A DNA stretch of 64,000 bases from Rhizobiales bacterium GAS188 (GTDB lineage: Bacteria > Pseudomonadota > Alphaproteobacteria > Rhizobiales > Beijerinckiaceae). Of the stretch, positions 61,070-64,000 are shown piece by piece; position 1 is the first letter of the stretch, and the number at the start of each line of letters is the position of its first letter. The stretch lies in the NCBI GenBank assembly GCA_900104855.1, contig FNSS01000002.1:124001-188000 (forward strand). The letters are read 5' to 3'. The position numbers and the translations under genes were made by a program. The notes below the pieces were generated by a model. That model was given only the letters and a program-made list of their open reading frames with translations, ran no database searches and was not told where the DNA came from.

Positions 61070-63508
61070 TTGCTCGCGAAGGTGATCAGGAACGGGTTGC
61101 GCTGCGGACGCGAGATAGCGTGTGAGCGCGCGATCGCCGAGCACGTTCCCTATACCCGCCATGTCGATGATCAGACCTTGCGGACCAAGGACGGGCATCT
61201 CGTCTCTATCCTGAAGTTCGACGGCTTCTGCTTTCAGACGGCGGACCAGGACGACATCAATCTGCGGCACGATGCCCGCAACACCCTGGTCAAGGGTTTG
61301 AACGACAGCCGGTTCGGTCTCTATAGCCACATTGTCCGGCGCGAAGTGCATCCGGAGCTCGAGGGAGAGTTCGACATTCCCTTCGCGGCCGAACTCGATC
61401 GCTCCTACCGCGCAAGCCTGAAGACGCAGCGTATGTTTGCGAACGACCTCTATGTGTCGATCATCAGGCGCGGCTTTCAGGGGAAGGTCGGCTGGGCTGA
61501 TCTGATCGGGCGGCAGGCAAGACGATTCGCGGGCGTGGACGCCAAGGAACTCGAGGCCGAGGCGCTCAAGGAATTACAGGATGCCGCCTCGAATTTCGAG
61601 CGCTCCTTCGCGGCCTACGGCGCGCGCATCCTGAAGGTTGTGCGACGCGAGAAGATCGGCCGGGGCGGGGAGGGGGCTGGCGTGTTCAGCGAGCCCGCCG
61701 AGTTCCTGGCGCAATTGCTGAACGGGGCCGAGGTGCGGCCGATGCTGCTGCCGCGCATGGGTCTCGACGGCTATCTGCCGACGAAGCGGATTCTCTTCGG
61801 CAAGAAGGCGATGGAGTTTCAAGGCGCAGGGGACGCGGGCACAAGGTTCGGCGCGATGATTTCGGTTCGCGAGTATCCGGCCTATAGCGGGCCCGGGATG
61901 TTCGACGGGCTGATGCAGATGCCGCGGGAATTCATCCTGACGCAAAGCTTCGCGATCGAAGACCGCGCTCCTGCGATGAGCCATATCGCCAAGGTCGAGC
62001 GGCAGATCGCGGCGTCCGACGAAGCGGGGACGGTCGCCGAGACCGATCTGATCACCTCCCGCGATCAGATCGCCGGCGGGGCGGCGATCCTGGGCCGGCA
62101 TCACCTGACGGTATTGGCGCTCGGGCGTTCGCTTGCCGGGATGGAGCGATGCGTGTCGGATGTCACGAACGAGCTCAACACGCTCGGAATGACGAGCGTG
62201 CGCGAGGACCTGAACTCTCAAGCCGCGTTCTGGGCACAACTGCCGGGCAATTTCCCCTACATCGCCCGTCGCAGCCTGATCTCGTCGCGCAACTTCGTGG
62301 GATTTGTCTGCCTGCACAATTTCGCGGTCGGCAAGAGATCGCAGAACCGTTGGGGACCGGCGATCTCGGTGCTTCAGACGACGAGCCAGACGCCGTATTA
62401 TTTCAACTTCCACCGTCGCCAGGTCGGCAACTTCACGGTCGTCGGGCCGACGGGCTCCGGCAAGACGGTGGCCCTATCGTTCCTGATGGCTCAAGGCTTG
62501 CGGGTGCGGCCACGCCCACGCTGCGCCTTCTTCGACAAGGACCGAGGCGCCGAGATCTTTATCCGGGCATTGGGCGGCCAGTACGAGGTGTTGAGCCCCG
62601 GCGAGCCAAGCGGCTTCAATCCGCTGCAGCTCGAGGGGACACCGGGCGATAGAGAATTCCTGACGAGCTTGTTGAGCTTCATGGTCAGGCCGCGCGATGG
62701 AAGCGATCATTCGGCGTCCGAAGAGAAGACGATCGCCGAAGCCGTCGCCGAGATCTTCAAGCTGCCGCAAGCGGAGCGCAGGCTCGCGGATGTGCCGACA
62801 CTGCTGCGTGGACGTGATCGGGCGGATCAGAACGATCTCGCAAGCCGCTTCGACCCTTGGCTGAAGCGCGATCAGCGCGGATGGGTGTTCAACAACGAGG
62901 CCGATCGCTGGTCGTCGGGCAATGGCATCTTCGGCTTCGACATCACCAAGGTGCTCGATGACGACGACATCCGCACCGCCGCGCTCGGCTATATCTTCCA
63001 CCGTGTCGAAGCTTTGATGGACGGCTCGCCGATGATGATCTTCATTGACGAGGGCTGGCGGGTACTGAAGGACGAGAAGTTCTCGGCCTTCGTGACCGAC
63101 AAGCTGAAGACGATCCGCAAGCTCAACGGCATCGTCGGCTTCGGTACGCAAAGCGCTCGCGACATCGTGCGGTCCGGCATGTCGCACACGCTGCTCGAGC
63201 AGACGCCGACTAACATCTTCTTCCCCAATCCGAAGGCCGATGACGAGAGCTATATCGAAGCTTTCAAGTGCTCGAGCCGCGAGGTCGATTGGATTCGAAG
63301 CACGGTGCCGGAGGCGCGTGCCTTCCTGATCAAGCATGACCAGGATTCGGTGATCGCGAAGCTCGACCTGGCCGCCATGCCCGGGATGGTGAAGGTGCTC
63401 TCAGGCACCGTCGACACCGTCGCCGAATGCGCCGAGCTGCGTGCCCGCTACGGTGAGGACCCGGCCGTCTGGCTGCCGATATTCATGGGGAAGGAGGCTG
63501 TGGCATGA
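61070..63508 (+). CDS. virB4: T4SS ATPase VirB4
   Basis: An 812-residue VirB4/CagE ATPase, the largest energy component of the T4SS. The N-terminal domain has RHVDDQTLRTKDGHLVSILK (in part); the C-terminal ATPase has Walker A GPTGSGKTVALS (about residue 460), FFDKDRGAEIFIRALGG, Walker B MMIFIDEGWRVL (about 657), and LLEQTPTNIFFPNPKA. A TTG start at 61070 is used; GTG at 61082 is an alternative. It overlaps the next gene by ATGA. Apparently complete and functional. Confidence 0.93.
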   Translation: MLAKVIRNGLRCGREIACERAIAEHVPYTRHVDDQTLRTKDGHLVSILKFDGFCFQTADQDDINLRHDARNTLVKGLNDSRFGLYSHIVRREVHPELEGEFDIPFAAELDRSYRASLKTQRMFANDLYVSIIRRGFQGKVGWADLIGRQARRFAGVDAKELEAEALKELQDAASNFERSFAAYGARILKVVRREKIGRGGEGAGVFSEPAEFLAQLLNGAEVRPMLLPRMGLDGYLPTKRILFGKKAMEFQGAGDAGTRFGAMISVREYPAYSGPGMFDGLMQMPREFILTQSFAIEDRAPAMSHIAKVERQIAASDEAGTVAETDLITSRDQIAGGAAILGRHHLTVLALGRSLAGMERCVSDVTNELNTLGMTSVREDLNSQAAFWAQLPGNFPYIARRSLISSRNFVGFVCLHNFAVGKRSQNRWGPAISVLQTTSQTPYYFNFHRRQVGNFTVVGPTGSGKTVALSFLMAQGLRVRPRPRCAFFDKDRGAEIFIRALGGQYEVLSPGEPSGFNPLQLEGTPGDREFLTSLLSFMVRPRDGSDHSASEEKTIAEAVAEIFKLPQAERRLADVPTLLRGRDRADQNDLASRFDPWLKRDQRGWVFNNEADRWSSGNGIFGFDITKVLDDDDIRTAALGYIFHRVEALMDGSPMMIFIDEGWRVLKDEKFSAFVTDKLKTIRKLNGIVGFGTQSARDIVRSGMSHTLLEQTPTNIFFPNPKADDESYIEAFKCSSREVDWIRSTVPEARAFLIKHDQDSVIAKLDLAAMPGMVKVLSGTVDTVAECAELRARYGEDPAVWLPIFMGKEAVA

Positions 63509-64000
63509 CCCGGAACTTGCGCGGGCGGTGGTCGGTTGCCGCCATGGCGGGCGTCAACTTGGTGGCGCTGTGGTCGGCAACGGCGCTTGCGCAAGTTCCC
63601 GTCCAAGACACGCAGCGGGAGGGCAAGGAGAGCTCGATCGCGAAATGCGTGGCGCGCAGCCAGCAGCTCAAGACGCAACAGCTGTCGCCGCAGAAGGGCG
63701 TGACGGGGAGCGTGAAGAGCGGCGGGCAGGGCCTGGGGCAAATGGCCTCGAACACGATGACGGGGCAGGGGTATGCGCCGCTGGTGGGCGGCGGCGCCCA
63801 GGTGGCGCCGTCCGCCGTCACCTCGCTGCCGAGCTTCACGAACCTCCCGGCGACCGGAAGTTTCGGTTCGGCATCGGCTCTGATCGGGTCCTTGGCGTCG
63901 AGCGGCAATAGCGGGGGGATGCTGGGACTGGGGTTGTCGCTATTGGGCGCGGTCGGCGCCTCGCTGAATGGGGGTCAAAGTGCGATCGGCCAGAACTCGT
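63505..64000 (+). CDS. exported protein at the virB5 position, runs off the window
   Basis: The ATG overlaps the virB4 stop. The readable part has a signal peptide (VAAMAGVNLVALWSATALAQ) followed by PVQDTQREGKESSIAKC and a Gly/Ser/Ala-rich region with hydrophobic stretches (GMLGLGLSLLGAVGASL). Position and the PVxD start after cleavage fit VirB5-type minor pilins, but the glycine-rich middle is unusual for VirB5, so it may be another T4SS periplasmic protein. The C-terminus lies beyond position 64000. Confidence 0.65.
   Translation, partial: MTRNLRGRWSVAAMAGVNLVALWSATALAQVPVQDTQREGKESSIAKCVARSQQLKTQQLSPQKGVTGSVKSGGQGLGQMASNTMTGQGYAPLVGGGAQVAPSAVTSLPSFTNLPATGSFGSASALIGSLASSGNSGGMLGLGLSLLGAVGASLNGGQSAIGQNS

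Overview
This window is GC-rich DNA of an alphaproteobacterium, most likely a member of the Hyphomicrobiales (Rhizobiales). The pointers are a virB-type secretion system with an IalB-family protein, an Omp25/31-like barrel, a DUF2934-ROK kinase and several solute-binding-protein operons of the kind typical of soil and plant-associated rhizobia. No rRNA, tRNA or CRISPR array was recognised. The DNA is accessory in character: catabolic and transport modules on alternating strands, many broken genes, IS remnants, and fragments of conjugation or secretion genes.

Layout. 0-6.5 kb: a broken ROK kinase, a small conserved protein, a short lipoprotein, then two adjacent low-complexity exported proteins (one Pro/Ala-rich, one Gly-rich with 84-bp tandem repeats) that share a C-terminal cysteine motif, and a PQQ-like remnant. 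6.6-15.3 kb: an RpiR-controlled operon with a binding protein, two permeases (no ATPase), an enolase-superfamily enzyme and a PLP enzyme, divergent from a FAD oxidoreductase and two unknown proteins. 15.3-18.3 kb: a 5'-truncated virB10, an intact virB11 and a toxin-antitoxin pair. 18.6-28.9 kb: a polar amino-acid ABC transporter with M20, M24, enolase-type, DHDPS-type and glutamine-amidotransferase-type enzymes, divergent from a GntR regulator with two winged-helix segments and a second DHDPS-type enzyme. 28.9-32.6 kb: small genes and debris (antitoxin, phosphoesterase, IS5, RHS). 32.9-36.1 kb: OsmC, tautomerase, thiolase and a LinB-like haloalkane dehalogenase. 36.4-38.2 kb: an ISL3-family IS. 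38.4-43.5 kb: a branched-chain-type ABC transporter with a permease-ATPase fusion. 43.6-48.0 kb: a decayed oxidative pathway (DAO oxidase, DUF1989, Rieske oxygenase, LysR). 48-51.6 kb: small genes, an ISL3 fragment, a LON-domain protein and a winged-helix protein. 51.8-64 kb: exported proteins next to a T4SS that begins with an IalB-like gene and virB1-2-3-4 and runs off the right end.

The most distinctive structure is a set of repeats. Three roughly 100-bp direct repeats (near 2.19, 18.33 and 32.62 kb) each begin with a dif-like site for XerC/XerD-type recombinases, and between them lie two complete catabolic/transport modules (16.1 and 14.3 kb). Four copies of the last ~26 bp of virB11 (0.52, 2.12, 17.26 and 18.25 kb), two of them just upstream of a dif-like repeat, look like recombination scars or attachment sites. 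I infer a region built by accretion of exchangeable modules beside a conjugation/secretion locus, comparable to pdif modules on Acinetobacter plasmids. No computation was run to test this.
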